A stretch of DNA of 64,000 nucleotides, from contig JAQSXJ010000017.1 in assembly GCA_029256725.1 (NCBI GenBank), positions 55,556 through 119,555 on the forward strand. The letters run 5' to 3'. Below the pieces are notes generated by a model. That model ran no database searches. It was not told where the DNA came from and saw only the letters and a program-made list of their open reading frames with translations. This document shows positions 8,491 through 18,392 of the stretch, one piece after another. Each line of letters opens with the position of its first letter. Position 1 is the stretch's first letter. The position numbers and the translations under genes are program-made. This stretch comes from Anaerocolumna sp. GTDB taxonomy: Bacteria; Bacillota; Clostridia; Lachnospirales; Lachnospiraceae.

Positions 8491-9027
8491 CTAAGAAATA
8501 TTTCGCTTATTACAATGATACTTACAAGCTGTATTAGGACAACTGCAGCTATTGTATACTTCATCTTCACAGTATTCACTGTCATCGCTCTGGCTTTTGA
8601 TCAATACCGTTATATTTTCAACATCCTCGACGCCTTGAGCAGCTAACATTTTCTGTAGTTCTGTAAACCACAACCCTTTCTGTACTTTAAGGGTTTTATC
8701 GTTATTTTCATCTATATAAAGAGTCTGTTCTTCTTTTAAGTTCAGATTTTTATAGTCAATTTGATATAAGTTTTTTCTGTTTATAACACCCAGATCTTCC
8801 AAGGTCTTAACCATACGGTAAACCGTTGCGATACCTACTGTAGTATCCTTTTTTACTGCTTTATAATATATCTCTTTACAACTGGAGCATTCGTCTTCTA
8901 AAATTACATCAATTAATAATCTTCTTTGTTCTGTAATACGAAATTTCTTCTTTCTCAATTCATTAATGATAATTTCTCTTTTATGAATTTTAGCTAAAAT
9001 AGTATCTGATTCAATTGCGGCATTCAT
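8491..9027 (-). CDS. Fur-family-like winged-helix regulator with atypical Cys-rich C-terminus
   Basis: A 178-aa protein. Residues about 25-90 form the Fur DNA-binding domain (FRITEQRRLLIDVIL, then TTVGIATVYRMVKTLEDLGVI). The canonical C-terminal Fur dimerisation and metal domain, with its HHHDH-type histidine run, is absent. In its place are about 90 residues ending YCEDEVYNSCSCPNTACKYHC, five cysteines and a histidine that could bind metal or a cluster. It lies just after the feo genes and has a strong AGGGGGATA site. I infer an iron or redox sensor for the feo locus; ligand and mode are unproven. Confidence 0.85.
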   Translation of the reverse strand: MNAAIESDTILAKIHKREIIINELRKKKFRITEQRRLLIDVILEDECSSCKEIYYKAVKKDTTVGIATVYRMVKTLEDLGVINRKNLYQIDYKNLNLKEEQTLYIDENNDKTLKVQKGLWFTELQKMLAAQGVEDVENITVLIKSQSDDSEYCEDEVYNSCSCPNTACKYHCNKRNIS

Positions 9028-9064
9028 GACTGATATCCCCCTTTACAAGTGGTTTAGAACAAAG

Positions 9065-9097
9065 GGCCTTTTATCTACACTTACTTGATAAAAGGCC
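9065..9097 (-). terminator. Hairpin between the feo cluster and the Fur-like gene
   Basis: GGCCTTTTATC (9065-9075) pairs perfectly with GATAAAAGGCC (9087-9097), an 11-bp stem with an 11-nt loop. On the minus strand it is followed by CTTTGTT, so it probably ends or attenuates feo transcription. Confidence 0.65.
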
Positions 9098-9138
9098 AAT
9101 TGCCTATATTCCTACGTCTATTGTTTCAGTTGATACCT

Positions 9139-9294
9139 TTATTTATTGCAAGAATCTGTTGCTTTACTGCAACCGGAACAACCGCATCCACAGCCTGCAC
9201 CTTCTTTTTTTGCTTTCAGTGTTTTAAAACCGGCAAATCCGATGCCTCCAAATACAATAGCTCCAACTACGATGTTTGCAATTATAGTTCCCAT
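9139..9294 (-). CDS. FeoB-associated Cys-rich membrane protein, 51 aa (absent from ORF track)
   Basis: This small ORF is below the track cut-off in its frame. It starts MGTIIANIVVGAIVFGGIGF, a single membrane helix, followed by a basic stretch and the cysteine tail GAGCGCGCSGCSKATDSC. That layout matches the short Cys-rich proteins encoded next to feoB in Clostridia. The site AAGAGG lies six bases before the ATG. It follows feoB by 75 bp on the same strand. A role with FeoB in ferrous iron handling is known only by association. Confidence 0.88.
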   Translation of the reverse strand: MGTIIANIVVGAIVFGGIGFAGFKTLKAKKEGAGCGCGCSGCSKATDSCNK

Positions 9295-9369
9295 ATGAAC
9301 CTCTTTTCCGGATAAACAGTCTTTCGTTTATCCTATATAAACAAAATTAACAGTGTAGGAAAATATTTT

Positions 9370-11508
9370 TTATGCATTTACTGTTTTCTTTGCCTTCTTG
9401 TCTTTACTAACAGAGGGTTTGCGAACCAGTAAATAAATTAGAATAATAGCTAAAAGTAATCCAACAGCAGTTCCAACATTAAAACCATTTCCGGTAACAA
9501 AATTTCCAAGCTGGAACACAATAGTTGATACAATATATGCAAGAACTGTCTGATAGCCTACCGCGAATAATGTCCATCTGTTTGATCCCATTTCGCTTCG
9601 GTTAGCTCCAATTGCTGCAAAACAAGGTGCACATAAGAGATTGAATATTAAAAAGCTGTATGCAGATAACTGTGTGAATTCACTCTGCATATTTTTCCAG
9701 AACTCTCCACCATCTTCAGCAACTTCTGCAAAACCATATAAGATACCAAAGGTACCAACTACGTTTTCTTTAGCAATAAGACCTGTTACAGTAGCAACCG
9801 CTGCTTTCCATTCTCCCCATCCAAGAGGGATAAATATAGGAGCGATTACTCTACCGATTGCAGCCAGTATGGAATCTTCAATATCAACCATCTGGAATTT
9901 CCAGTTGAAAGTACTTAAGAGCCAAACTAAAACAGTTGCCAGCAGAATTATTGTAGTAGCTTTTTTAACGAAGTGTTTGGTTCTATCCCAAACATGGATT
10001 AATATACCCTTGATACCAGGAAGATGGTATGCCGGAAGTTCCATGATAAAGGGTGCCGGATCGCCAGAGAAAATTCTGGTCTTCTTTAAGACAATACCGG
10101 AGAAAACGATAGCAGCCATTCCTACGAAATATGCAGAAGGTGCAACCAGAGAAGATCCAGGGAATAAAGCACCTGCAATAAGTGCTATAATCGGAAGCTT
10201 GGCACTGCAGGGAATAAATGTTGTTGTTATAATTGTCATTCTACGGTCATGTTCATTCTCTATAGTACGTGTAGCCATAATTCCGGGAACACCACAACCT
10301 GTACCAATAAGCATGGGGATGAAGGATTTACCGGATAATCCGAATTTACGGAATATACGATCCATAATGAAGGCGATTCTTGACATATATCCACAGTCTT
10401 CTAAGAATGCCAGACACAGGAATAATACCATCATCTGAGGCAGGAATCCAAGAACAGCACCAACACCGGCAACAATACCGTCTAAAATCAGGGAGTTCAG
10501 CCAATCAGCAGTTCCAAGCGTCTCCAGAAGGTTATTGATGGCTGTAGGTACCCAATCACCGAACAAGGTATCGTTTACCCAGTCTGTCGCCATTCCGCCA
10601 ATTGTATTAATAGAGATAAAATAAACCAAAAACATAACAACTGCAAAAATAGGAAGTGCAAGCCATCTATTGGTCACAATTGCATCTATTTTATCAGTTG
10701 CACTCTTTTTTGAGGTATTCTTTTTATGAACTGCTTGTTTTACAACTTTACCTATGTAGGAATAGCGCTCATTGGTTATGATGCTTTCTCCGTCATCCTT
10801 AAGCTTGTTTTCACAATCCTGAACAACTTCCAAAACAGTTTTTAGGGTACGATCATCTAATGACAAGGATTCTAATACTTTTTCATCCTGCTCAAAAAGT
10901 TTGATAGCAAGCCAGCGTTCATTTGTGCTGTCTACTTTCCCTTTGATAATCTCTTCTATCTTAGCAAGGGCATCTTCAACCTCTTTTGAAAAACTGTGTT
11001 TTGGTGTAGCTGCTGCCTTTGCTTTTGCAAGTTCCACTGCTTTCTGGGCAACTTCTTTGGAACCGATTCCTTTGAGAGCAGAGGTTTCAACAACTGTACA
11101 GCCCAGCATTTCTTCCAGTTTCTTAAGGTCAAGGGTATCACCGTTTTTACGGACAACATCGATCATATTAAGAGCCATGACAACTGGAATGCCAATTTCA
11201 AGCAGCTGTGTACTAAGGTAAAGGTTACGTTCTATGTTTGATGCATCAATAATATTAATTATAGCATCCGGCTTATCATTAATAAGATAGTTTCTGGAAA
11301 CTACTTCTTCAAGAGTGTAAGGAGACAAGGAATAAATACCAGGTAAGTCCTGAATAATAACTTCTTTCTGTCCTCTTAGAGTACCTTCCTTTTTTTCTAC
11401 CGTTACGCCTGGCCAGTTTCCGACATACTGTGAACTACCTGTCAAATCATTGAACATTGTAGTTTTACCACAGTTGGGATTACCTGCTAAAGCAATTTTG
11501 ACTGTCAT
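9370..11508 (-). CDS. feoB: Ferrous iron transport protein B
   Basis: GTP-driven Fe(II) importer of the inner membrane, 712 aa. An N-terminal G domain has G1 GNPNCGKTT, G3 DLPGIYSLSPY and G4 NMID. A helical spacer follows to about residue 270. Two Gate repeats with long membrane helices include CGYMSRIAFIMDRIFRKFGLSGKSFIPMLIGTGCGVPG. The track start is TTG at 11514; GGGAGG is spaced for the ATG at 11508. Two FeoA genes lie directly upstream and a Cys-rich small protein directly downstream. Confidence 0.97.
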   Translation of the reverse strand: MTVKIALAGNPNCGKTTMFNDLTGSSQYVGNWPGVTVEKKEGTLRGQKEVIIQDLPGIYSLSPYTLEEVVSRNYLINDKPDAIINIIDASNIERNLYLSTQLLEIGIPVVMALNMIDVVRKNGDTLDLKKLEEMLGCTVVETSALKGIGSKEVAQKAVELAKAKAAATPKHSFSKEVEDALAKIEEIIKGKVDSTNERWLAIKLFEQDEKVLESLSLDDRTLKTVLEVVQDCENKLKDDGESIITNERYSYIGKVVKQAVHKKNTSKKSATDKIDAIVTNRWLALPIFAVVMFLVYFISINTIGGMATDWVNDTLFGDWVPTAINNLLETLGTADWLNSLILDGIVAGVGAVLGFLPQMMVLFLCLAFLEDCGYMSRIAFIMDRIFRKFGLSGKSFIPMLIGTGCGVPGIMATRTIENEHDRRMTIITTTFIPCSAKLPIIALIAGALFPGSSLVAPSAYFVGMAAIVFSGIVLKKTRIFSGDPAPFIMELPAYHLPGIKGILIHVWDRTKHFVKKATTIILLATVLVWLLSTFNWKFQMVDIEDSILAAIGRVIAPIFIPLGWGEWKAAVATVTGLIAKENVVGTFGILYGFAEVAEDGGEFWKNMQSEFTQLSAYSFLIFNLLCAPCFAAIGANRSEMGSNRWTLFAVGYQTVLAYIVSTIVFQLGNFVTGNGFNVGTAVGLLLAIILIYLLVRKPSVSKDKKAKKTVNA

Positions 11509-11543
11509 TTTCAATTTCCTCCCGTAATAAAGCTCTTATCCTA

Positions 11544-11765
11544 TTACTTGCTGACTTCTATTTGTGCAGCTTCATCTTTTCTGAGACTCAACTCATAACC
11601 TCTGATATTAATCTCTATAGGATCCCCTAAAGGTGCTATCTTAACAACCTTAACAGCTACACCACGGGTAATTCCCATATCCATGATTCGACGCTTTAGC
11701 GGTCCTTTCTCTCCGATGCTTAATACTGTTCCCGTCTCGCCGGGTTTTAAATCCCTCAAAGTCAT
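11544..11765 (-). CDS. feoA: FeoA-family protein
   Basis: SH3-like FeoA protein of 73 aa that supports FeoB. It contains LKPGETGTVLSIGEKGPLKRRIMDMGITRG and ends in a basic-acidic beta strand region, as in the family. An AGGAGG site precedes the ATG. It is the second of two tandem FeoA genes and lies 35 bp before feoB. Confidence 0.93.
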   Translation of the reverse strand: MTLRDLKPGETGTVLSIGEKGPLKRRIMDMGITRGVAVKVVKIAPLGDPIEINIRGYELSLRKDEAAQIEVSK

Positions 11766-11776
11766 TTCTTTTCCTC

Positions 11777-11989
11777 CTAAGCTACCATGATCTTGGTTGC
11801 CAGATTTTTATTAATTGCTATCCTGACACCTTTTACCATAATGATAAAACCACTGTCATTTTCTGATAACAATTTAACACTTTCTCCTTTTACAAAACCC
11901 AAATCCTGCAAATGGCGCTTGATATCGTCCTTGCCCGTAAAGTCTACAATAACTTTTGTCTCTCCAATTCCAGCAAATGCTAGTGACAT
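11777..11989 (-). CDS. feoA: FeoA-family protein, first copy
   Basis: A 70-aa FeoA-domain protein that is distinct in sequence from its neighbour: ETKVIVDFTGKDDIKRHLQDLGFVKGESVKLL, then GVRIAINKNLATKIMV. It is the first gene of the feo operon, with AAAGGAG before its ATG and only 11 bp to the next FeoA gene. Tandem unlike FeoA proteins are common in Clostridia. The two may bind FeoB together, which is inference. Confidence 0.92.
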   Translation of the reverse strand: MSLAFAGIGETKVIVDFTGKDDIKRHLQDLGFVKGESVKLLSENDSGFIIMVKGVRIAINKNLATKIMVA

Positions 11990-12008
11990 AATACCACACT
12001 CCTTTATT

Positions 12009-12027
12009 CATTATGAAAGCCATTATC
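12009..12027 (-). promoter_or_regulatory. Candidate Fur box of the feo operon
   Basis: On the minus strand GATAATGGCTTTCATAATG matches 13 of 19 positions of the Fur consensus GATAATGATAATCATTATC. It lies just downstream of the -10 box, where repressor binding would block transcription. Confidence 0.65.
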
Positions 12028-12038
12028 ATTTGTATAAT

Positions 12039-12067
12039 ATTATATGCCCATTGATTTTGCTTGTCAA
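12039..12067 (-). promoter_or_regulatory. Consensus promoter of the feoAAB operon
   Basis: Perfect TTGACA (12067-12062), a 17-bp spacer and perfect TATAAT (12044-12039) on the minus strand, 50 bp before the first feoA. A promoter this strong needs a repressor, in agreement with the adjacent Fur box. Confidence 0.9.
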
Positions 12068-12168
12068 CGACATATTGTATTCAATTGAAAATAAATATCA
12101 TTTTTAGTAATATTTTCGACTGATAATTATTTAACGGTTGCAATTATTACTTTTCGACCACACTATAC

Positions 12169-12231
12169 TAAAGAAGAAACTCTATTATTCTGAAACTGTA
12201 AATTTACATAAAACCTGTCGTTTCTTCTTTA
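12169..12231. other. Long-range inverted repeat between the AAA gene and feo promoter
   Basis: TAAAGAAGAAAC (12169-12180) and GTTTCTTCTTTA (12220-12231) are perfect 12-bp arms. The 39-nt loop contains a small palindrome, TGTAAATTTACA. No clean U-tract follows on either strand, so a terminator is not certain. The rest of the 12068-12343 gap shows nothing else. Confidence 0.5.
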
Positions 12232-12343
12232 TTCGCGGATCATGCGATATTGTTTTCATTTACTTTGATAAAAGCTCTGACTTTATTATTTAAACATTAA
12301 AACTCTAACATAAAAATCTCTATCTGATCAAAAATTTACTGCA

Positions 12344-13666
12344 TCAGTTCAATTTACCTAACAGGTAATTAATAAATTGCTGGGCGGTTCTTCCGGAACG
12401 ACCTCCATGGCTCATTTCCCATCTGTTAGCTTCCAATGTAAGCTCCTCGTCACTTAGTTGTATCTGCGGATGCTTCTCAGCCAATCCTTTTACGATGTCA
12501 AAGAATTCTCTCTGGTCAGGTTTGGAATAATTAATTGTAATTCCAAAACGCGCAACCAAGGACAACTTCTCCTGCATGGTATCACTTCTGTGAAGTTCAT
12601 CCTTTGACATGTCAGACCTGTCACTCCAAGTCTCACGTATAAGATGTCTTCTGTTCGAGGTTGCATAAATCAACACATTATCGGGTTTTATCTCAAGTCC
12701 GCCTTCAATGACTGCCTTAAGATATTTGTATTCGATTTCGAATTCTTCGAAGGACAGATCATCCATATATATGATGAACTTATAATTTCTGTTTTTGATT
12801 TCTGCAATAACTGAGGATAGATATTGAAACTGATGTTTATATATCTCTATAATTCGAAGTCCCTGATTGTAGTATTCATTCAGGATAGCCTTAATACTGG
12901 AGGATTTGCCGGTTCCGCTGTCTCCGTAAAGCAAGCAGTTATTTGCCTTTCTCCCCTGTACAAAAGCTTCTGTATTCTCTATGAGTTTTTTCTTTTGCAG
13001 TTCATAACCAATCAAGTCCTTAAGCTGAGATTCATCTGTATTAAAGATTGGAATGATATCCGGTTCATTCTGCTTTTCCTGTATACGAAATGCCTTATTC
13101 AGTCCGAATTTTCCAACTCCATAATCTTTGTAGAAACTAGTAACAACCTGCAAGAGCTCTTGTTCACCGGTAGCTTTTGCAATTGCTTCTGATAGCATTT
13201 TTATCTTGTCACTTACACTTTTGTTATAACGCCTCTCGTTTTTCTCAATTGCCTGGTAGTTAGTAATTGTTGTAAAGCAGTTAATCCCAAGCCGTTCTTC
13301 CACTCGGGTAAAATCATACTCCGATAGCTTTTTATATATCAGAAGGTCTGATCCAGCAAATACATTAACGGAACCTTCAAGTGTACCCTTCTTCTCACAA
13401 CTGATGCTAAAGGGATTCTCACTGACCGCCAGCAGATAAGCCAGGTAATTCTGCCACAGATTCTTATCAAAACCATAGTCAGTAGCCAGAACCAGCAACC
13501 GGTTAATCTGTTCGTAAATCTCACTGATATATTTCTCATTTGCTTCTGCTGAAACCGTTACCGGATATTCCTCATCCAGTCTTTTTATAATATCAGCCAA
13601 TGAAAAGAGAATCGAATTCTCTTTTGTATGTCTGTAGATAATGAGTTTAGCCGTGTATTGATACAT
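12344..13666 (-). CDS. AAA+ ATPase, DUF815 family
   Basis: A 440-aa cytoplasmic protein. The N-terminal half (to about 230) is helical and unrecognised. The C-terminal half is a P-loop ATPase of the DUF815 type, with Walker [17 protein letters not shown] and Walker [15 protein letters not shown]. Then come [14 protein letters not shown] and the sensor-like AQQFINYLL end. The family is widespread but its biological role is unknown. Start ATG supported by AGGAGG. Seems monocistronic. Confidence 0.9.
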   Translation of the reverse strand: MYQYTAKLIIYRHTKENSILFSLADIIKRLDEEYPVTVSAEANEKYISEIYEQINRLLVLATDYGFDKNLWQNYLAYLLAVSENPFSISCEKKGTLEGSVNVFAGSDLLIYKKLSEYDFTRVEERLGINCFTTITNYQAIEKNERRYNKSVSDKIKMLSEAIAKATGEQELLQVVTSFYKDYGVGKFGLNKAFRIQEKQNEPDIIPIFNTDESQLKDLIGYELQKKKLIENTEAFVQGRKANNCLLYGDSGTGKSSSIKAILNEYYNQGLRIIEIYKHQFQYLSSVIAEIKNRNYKFIIYMDDLSFEEFEIEYKYLKAVIEGGLEIKPDNVLIYATSNRRHLIRETWSDRSDMSKDELHRSDTMQEKLSLVARFGITINYSKPDQREFFDIVKGLAEKHPQIQLSDEELTLEANRWEMSHGGRSGRTAQQFINYLLGKLN

Positions 13667-13781
13667 CTTCTTACCTCCTGTACAAGTATTTATCCCGCTT
13701 GCTTAACGTGTATTAAACAGAATACTTATGCTCCGATACACCTGTGCTTACTTCATCAAGTAATAAGCTAATTATACCACT

Positions 13782-15920
13782 TTAAATACGAAACATGTTA
13801 ATCGCTTCATTTAAGTCTTTCGAATTCTCTGCCAATACTAAGGATGCTTCCTCTAAAGCTTTTACCGATGCATTCTGCACATGCACTGTATCTTCAACCA
13901 TCTCAGAAGCTGCCAGGGTCTGCTGTGAGATTGCCGAGATACTTTCAACAGCATTCAGTGTTCCCCCTCTTGCTGAATCCATATTAGTTACATTCTGCCC
14001 AATAACCTCCAAACTGCTTGCCAGCTTCTGGATTCCATCTCCAATATTTCTAAAGGTTGCAATGGTATTCTCAACAATGCCGTTCTGTTTGCTGACAATC
14101 TGCTCCGCATCTTTTGCAATACTAACAGTATCCGTAGTCTGTTTAATTATATCATCGATGACACTATTTATTTCACCAGCTGCTTTTATAGATTGCTCAG
14201 CAAGCTTTCTGATTTCATCTGCCACTACTGCAAATCCCTTTCCTGCTTCTCCTGCTCTTGCAGCCTCAATGGAGGCATTAAGTGCCAGTAGATTGGTTTG
14301 ATCAGCTATCTCATTGATAACTTGTATGATTCTTTCAATGGAATGGGATTTTTGCTCTAAGGCGGTGATATTATTCATAACGAATCTGGTAATATCATTG
14401 GTAGCTTCTGACTGTTTTGAAAGTTCTTCCATGGTACCGATTCCTTGGGTTATCATATTGTTAGAATTTTCAGCAATTATTTCGATTTCTTCTATATTAG
14501 TATTAACCGTCTTGATTTTCTCGGACAGCTCATCCATTTGCGCAAGGCAGTTTTGGGAATCCTGTGCCTGTCCCGATATACCATGGCCAATTTCATTAAT
14601 TGATACAGAGATTTCACTGCTGGCAACGGCTATGTTCTCTGAGGCTTTTAAGACACTGTCTGCCGATTCAGAAACCAACCTACTGACATTAGTAACTTTT
14701 AAGATCAGCTTTCTCATATTACTAATCATATCTTTTGTATTTCCAGCAAGAACAATGAATTCATCCCTGTGTTTGTGTTCCATGGATATGGTAAAATCGC
14801 CTTCAGCCAACTGCTTAAGACTTCGATTAATATGTTTAAGGCTTAAAGCGATACCTTGTGAGAGAAATGCTGCAATAAGAACAGCAATAACAGCTGCTAC
14901 CACCACAATAATAGTCGTAAAGGACTTAATACTGTCCGCTTGCTCCATAAAGCTGGCTTTTGGAATTAAAGCACATAGAACAACTCCGGTTCCTGCTATT
15001 TTATTGTATAAGAAAAGGTATTCCTTCCCATCATATGTAACATAATTCTGCCCTTTAGCGGCAGCTCCTGAAACTGAAGTCTGATAATATTTCTCTGTAG
15101 TAAAATGAAACTCTTCCTTGTTGTCTCCTAAATATATCGTTGACATTTCATTTTTCTTATCCGTACCAGCCTTAATAAGCATTTCATTTCCATCGGCTGT
15201 TACAACACCCACAATACTATCATCCCCAAAATCCAGATCCTTAAGGAAACTGTTGATTTCCCTTTTCTTTATGTCTATAATAATAACAGCTTCATCAATC
15301 TGAAATTTCTGCACCAGAGCAAAAGCATAATCTTCAGTTTTAGTACCTAATCTTTCATCCACTATAGGATGGCTTCCTATCCAGAAATGATCTATTTTGG
15401 TATCAGATATCTTTGTAAATATTGGATCACTTTTAAGCTCATTATAAAATCCTTCTGCCGAACGGTTAGAGCTAGTAGCAACCTGACTGTGAGATTTCGG
15501 AATAATATGTATATCTTCAATCATTGATTCAGAGTCTGTTTTCTTGACCAGATCTGTACTAAGACTCTGTATATATGCTTTCTTATTAAAGTCATCGGTA
15601 AAATTCTGATTCTGTATGTAATAATAAATTCCTGTATCTTTCGTATACAACGAAGCGATGGATTCTACCCCTTTAAAACTATAATCCAGATATTTAGCAG
15701 CCATCTTCATTGTATTTTCCGTAGATTTCTCATAATTGCTAACCAATCCGTCAGAGGCCTTCCAATATGATAATAATCCAAGCCCTATTATACAAAAGAT
15801 CGGTATTGCAAATCCAATAATTAATTTAAAGCGTATCCCCATTAATTTCTTCTTTTCCTTAACATTTATCCTCTTTTTGCTCTCTTTTTTCTTATCCTCG
15901 ATACGTCGACTTTTTTTCAT
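13782..15920 (-). CDS. Methyl-accepting chemotaxis protein
   Basis: Transmembrane chemoreceptor of 712 aa. A basic N-terminal tail is followed by TM1 ([23 protein letters not shown]), an external Cache-like sensing region to about residue 330, TM2 ([18 protein letters not shown]) and HAMP. A long coiled-coil signalling domain has the hairpin-tip sequence [40 protein letters not shown]. The track start at 16025 is too early; the ATG at 15920 follows GGGAG. The ligand is unknown. It is a single gene, away from any che operon in this window. Confidence 0.95.
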   Translation of the reverse strand: MKKSRRIEDKKKESKKRINVKEKKKLMGIRFKLIIGFAIPIFCIIGLGLLSYWKASDGLVSNYEKSTENTMKMAAKYLDYSFKGVESIASLYTKDTGIYYYIQNQNFTDDFNKKAYIQSLSTDLVKKTDSESMIEDIHIIPKSHSQVATSSNRSAEGFYNELKSDPIFTKISDTKIDHFWIGSHPIVDERLGTKTEDYAFALVQKFQIDEAVIIIDIKKREINSFLKDLDFGDDSIVGVVTADGNEMLIKAGTDKKNEMSTIYLGDNKEEFHFTTEKYYQTSVSGAAAKGQNYVTYDGKEYLFLYNKIAGTGVVLCALIPKASFMEQADSIKSFTTIIVVVAAVIAVLIAAFLSQGIALSLKHINRSLKQLAEGDFTISMEHKHRDEFIVLAGNTKDMISNMRKLILKVTNVSRLVSESADSVLKASENIAVASSEISVSINEIGHGISGQAQDSQNCLAQMDELSEKIKTVNTNIEEIEIIAENSNNMITQGIGTMEELSKQSEATNDITRFVMNNITALEQKSHSIERIIQVINEIADQTNLLALNASIEAARAGEAGKGFAVVADEIRKLAEQSIKAAGEINSVIDDIIKQTTDTVSIAKDAEQIVSKQNGIVENTIATFRNIGDGIQKLASSLEVIGQNVTNMDSARGGTLNAVESISAISQQTLAASEMVEDTVHVQNASVKALEEASLVLAENSKDLNEAINMFRI

Positions 15921-16248
15921 ACGAACTCCCATCTGTGTGTCTATGCACACGTATAAATCAGGATGTTTAATTACATAATAACTCCCATTGCATGCCACAT
16001 CTACTCGCAGATGTACTATTGCCATAAATCAGGGGGGTGAATTGTGCTTTTCAATACTTCACGAATTAATTGAATATTTGATGCTGCAATTATCCTTCTT
16101 CAAATTAACGCTTTATAGCTTTATTACAAAAAAGTGTCGATGAACTACTCAATAAGAGTGGCCTCATCGACACACCAAATTTTACATCATTTTTTTATGA
16201 AATGCAAGTTAAAATCGCTAAAAATGACAGACAAATTTCTGCTTATTT
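15921..16248. other. Intergenic region between argS and the chemoreceptor gene
   Basis: It contains the strong argS terminator and, presumably, the receptor promoter. No RNA gene or ORF with a good ribosome site was seen. Confidence 0.45.
16134..16173 (-). terminator. Rho-independent terminator after argS
   Basis: GTGTCGATGA/TCATCGACAC (16134-16143 with 16164-16173) is a perfect 10-bp stem. An inner ACTC/GAGT pairing extends it. On the minus strand it is followed by TTTTTT. Confidence 0.9.
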
Positions 16249-18009
16249 CTACATTCTGTCTGGAGATTCAAATCCTAATAAATCAATACCGGTTTCAAGT
16301 ATACCTTTTATCAGAGTTATTAAAGCAATCCAGGATTTCTGCTTCTCTTTATCTTCTTCTGCAAGAATCTTATTCTCATGATAGAAGCTGTTAAATGCAT
16401 TTGCTACACCATAGAGATACTGACAGATTTTATGAGGAGCATACTCACTACCGGCTGTTTCTACTACATCATTAAATCTTGATGCTTCTAACATCAGATT
16501 AATTTCAGAAAGTGTTTTGCCTGGAATAAGTGCCTCTGTTGTAATACTGTCATTACCGTATTTCTGGATAATGGATTTGATACGCACTATTGTATAGAGT
16601 AAGTAAGGGCCTGTATTTCCTTCAAAGGAAATGAAACGTTCCAGATCAAAGATATAATCCTTGGATGCCTGATTAGAAAGGTCTCCATATTTTAAAGCTG
16701 CCAGACCAACGATTTTTGAAATAGCTTCTGCTTCCTGCCTGTCCATTTCTCTGTTTTCAAGTATTTTTTCAAGAACTTCATTACTGATATTACTGATAAG
16801 ATTCTCAAGGCGCATAACACCGCCGTCACGAGTCTTAAAGGGTTTACCATCTTTTCCGTTCATTGTACCAAATCCCAGGAAAGTCAGTTTGGTATCCTCT
16901 TCTACCAGCTTGGTTTTCTTAGCACAACGGAAAACAGTCTCAAAGTACAGTTCCTGTCTCTTATCTACTACATAAAGAATCTCATTCGGTGCAAACAATT
17001 CCATTCTTTCTACCATTGTGGCAAGGTCGGTTGTATTGTAGAGGGTACCACCGTCAGATTTCAATATCATACAAGGAGGCATCTCTTTGGTATCTGTCTC
17101 TTCCTTAACATCAACAACCAATGCACCCTCACTGATTCTTGCATAATCATGCTCTTTCAAATATTCTACCATACCGGGAATATAACTCTGTGCATCACTT
17201 TCCTTCTTCCAGAGATCAAAATCCACCAGTAGATTGTCATAATTTTTTTTCAAATCTTCAATGGATACATTCAGGATATGCTGCCATAGAGCAAGATAAC
17301 CGGGATCTCCGTTTTGCAGTTCTACCGTAGCTGCTTTCGCTGCTTCTCTGAACTCATCATTTTCCTTTGAATAAGCACTTGCTGCTGGATATATCTGCTC
17401 CAGTTCACTGATTGTAAAAGGTGCTTCTTTTGGATATTCACCTTCGTAATCCTTTTTAAAATACACTAAATCCGGCTGGTCCATCTTGATTTTCATCATA
17501 ATAAGACCAATCTGCAGCCCCCAATCGCCTAAATGCACATCACCAATAACATTATGTCCTAAAAAGCGATCAATACGTTTGATACTTTCACCGATAATTG
17601 CCGGACGTAAGTGACCTACATGAAGAGGTTTGGCAACATTGGCACCGCCGTAATCTATAACGATAGTTTTCGGTTTATCGGTTTTCTCGCAGCCATACTG
17701 ATTCTCTTTAGAAAGCTGCTTTACATAACCGGTTATAAATTCACTGGTTAAAACAATATTAATAAAGCCGGGTGCTACTGCTTCTATCTTCTCATAGGAA
17801 TTGCTTTTTGACAGTACTTCTACTACTTCTCCTGCAATTGCAAGAGGTGCTTTCTTGTAGACTTTAGCTGCTGCCAGCGCACCGTTGCATTGATATTGAC
17901 ATAAATCAGGTCTGTTAGAAAGTGTAACAAAGCCGTATTTAGTCTCATAACCACAGCTTTCAAATGCCTCCCTAACTTCCTTCCCTATGATATCAATTAA
18001 TTTCTGCAT
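16249..18009 (-). CDS. argS: Arginyl-tRNA synthetase
   Basis: Class I aminoacyl-tRNA synthetase of 586 aa that charges tRNA-Arg. It has the N-terminal Add1-type domain, the HIGH-like motif HVGHLRPAIIGES (about residue 135) and a C-terminal DALR anticodon-binding domain ending LIKGILETGIDLLGFESPDRM. GGAGG precedes the ATG. No T-box leader (AGGGTGG-type motif) is visible upstream. Confidence 0.96.
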   Translation of the reverse strand: MQKLIDIIGKEVREAFESCGYETKYGFVTLSNRPDLCQYQCNGALAAAKVYKKAPLAIAGEVVEVLSKSNSYEKIEAVAPGFINIVLTSEFITGYVKQLSKENQYGCEKTDKPKTIVIDYGGANVAKPLHVGHLRPAIIGESIKRIDRFLGHNVIGDVHLGDWGLQIGLIMMKIKMDQPDLVYFKKDYEGEYPKEAPFTISELEQIYPAASAYSKENDEFREAAKAATVELQNGDPGYLALWQHILNVSIEDLKKNYDNLLVDFDLWKKESDAQSYIPGMVEYLKEHDYARISEGALVVDVKEETDTKEMPPCMILKSDGGTLYNTTDLATMVERMELFAPNEILYVVDKRQELYFETVFRCAKKTKLVEEDTKLTFLGFGTMNGKDGKPFKTRDGGVMRLENLISNISNEVLEKILENREMDRQEAEAISKIVGLAALKYGDLSNQASKDYIFDLERFISFEGNTGPYLLYTIVRIKSIIQKYGNDSITTEALIPGKTLSEINLMLEASRFNDVVETAGSEYAPHKICQYLYGVANAFNSFYHENKILAEEDKEKQKSWIALITLIKGILETGIDLLGFESPDRM

Positions 18010-18120
18010 TTTTTGTCCTCCGTTAAAGCATCACATAGATTCCAGAATAGATATATCTATTCGTGGTCATTAAAAAATACTTTATCATAATTACTTGTTC
18101 CTGTAAATAACTATTCATAA

Positions 18121-18161
18121 AATAACAAAAACAAGCCGAATCTGCTTGACGCTGCCGGCTT
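18121..18161 (-). terminator. Terminator after the pspC-like gene
   Basis: AAGCCG (18133-18138) pairs with CGGCTT (18156-18161). On the minus strand this is followed by GTTTTTGTTATT, 40 bp after the pspC-like stop. Confidence 0.65.
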
Positions 18162-18200
18162 ATTTTTGTAGATACATATGGCTTACTTCCATATCAGCTT

Positions 18201-18392
18201 TTACGGTTCATTGGGTACTATAATTGCAGCAATCAGATATATCCAGATACCCGCTGAGGCACCGAAAAATGCAAGCAGTACAAACACCAATCTTACAATC
18301 GTGGGATCGACTTTCAAATAATCAGCTGCGCCACCGCATACCCCCGCAATCATTCTGTTACTTCTTGAACGGTATAATCTCTTATCCTCCAT
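18201..18392 (-). CDS. PspC-domain small membrane protein
   Basis: A 63-aa PspC-domain protein. The cytoplasmic part RLYRSRSNRMIAGVCGGAADYLKVDPTIVRL is the PspC signature and one hydrophobic hairpin or helix follows (VFVLLAFFGASAGIWIYLIAAIIV). The track start GTG at 18401 overlaps the ribosome site; AGGGTG is spaced for the ATG at 18392. It lies downstream of the padR-DUF1700-DUF4097 operon, and these families often occur together in envelope-stress modules in Firmicutes. Confidence 0.9.
   Translation of the reverse strand: MEDKRLYRSRSNRMIAGVCGGAADYLKVDPTIVRLVFVLLAFFGASAGIWIYLIAAIIVPNEP

Noticed and set aside
8400-8585. 61-aa minus-strand ORF overlapping the 3' end of the Fur-like gene
   Set aside because: Out-of-frame shadow with no ribosome site.
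9641-10438. 265-aa plus-strand ORF
   Set aside because: Antisense shadow of feoB, which has complete FeoB motifs in its own frame.
13795-15045. Plus-strand ORFs of 168 and 243 aa
   Set aside because: Antisense shadows of the chemoreceptor gene; Ser/Leu/Ile-rich without motifs.
18010-18120. T-box leader of argS
   Set aside because: No AGGGTGG T-box sequence or Stem I features are visible and the gap is short.
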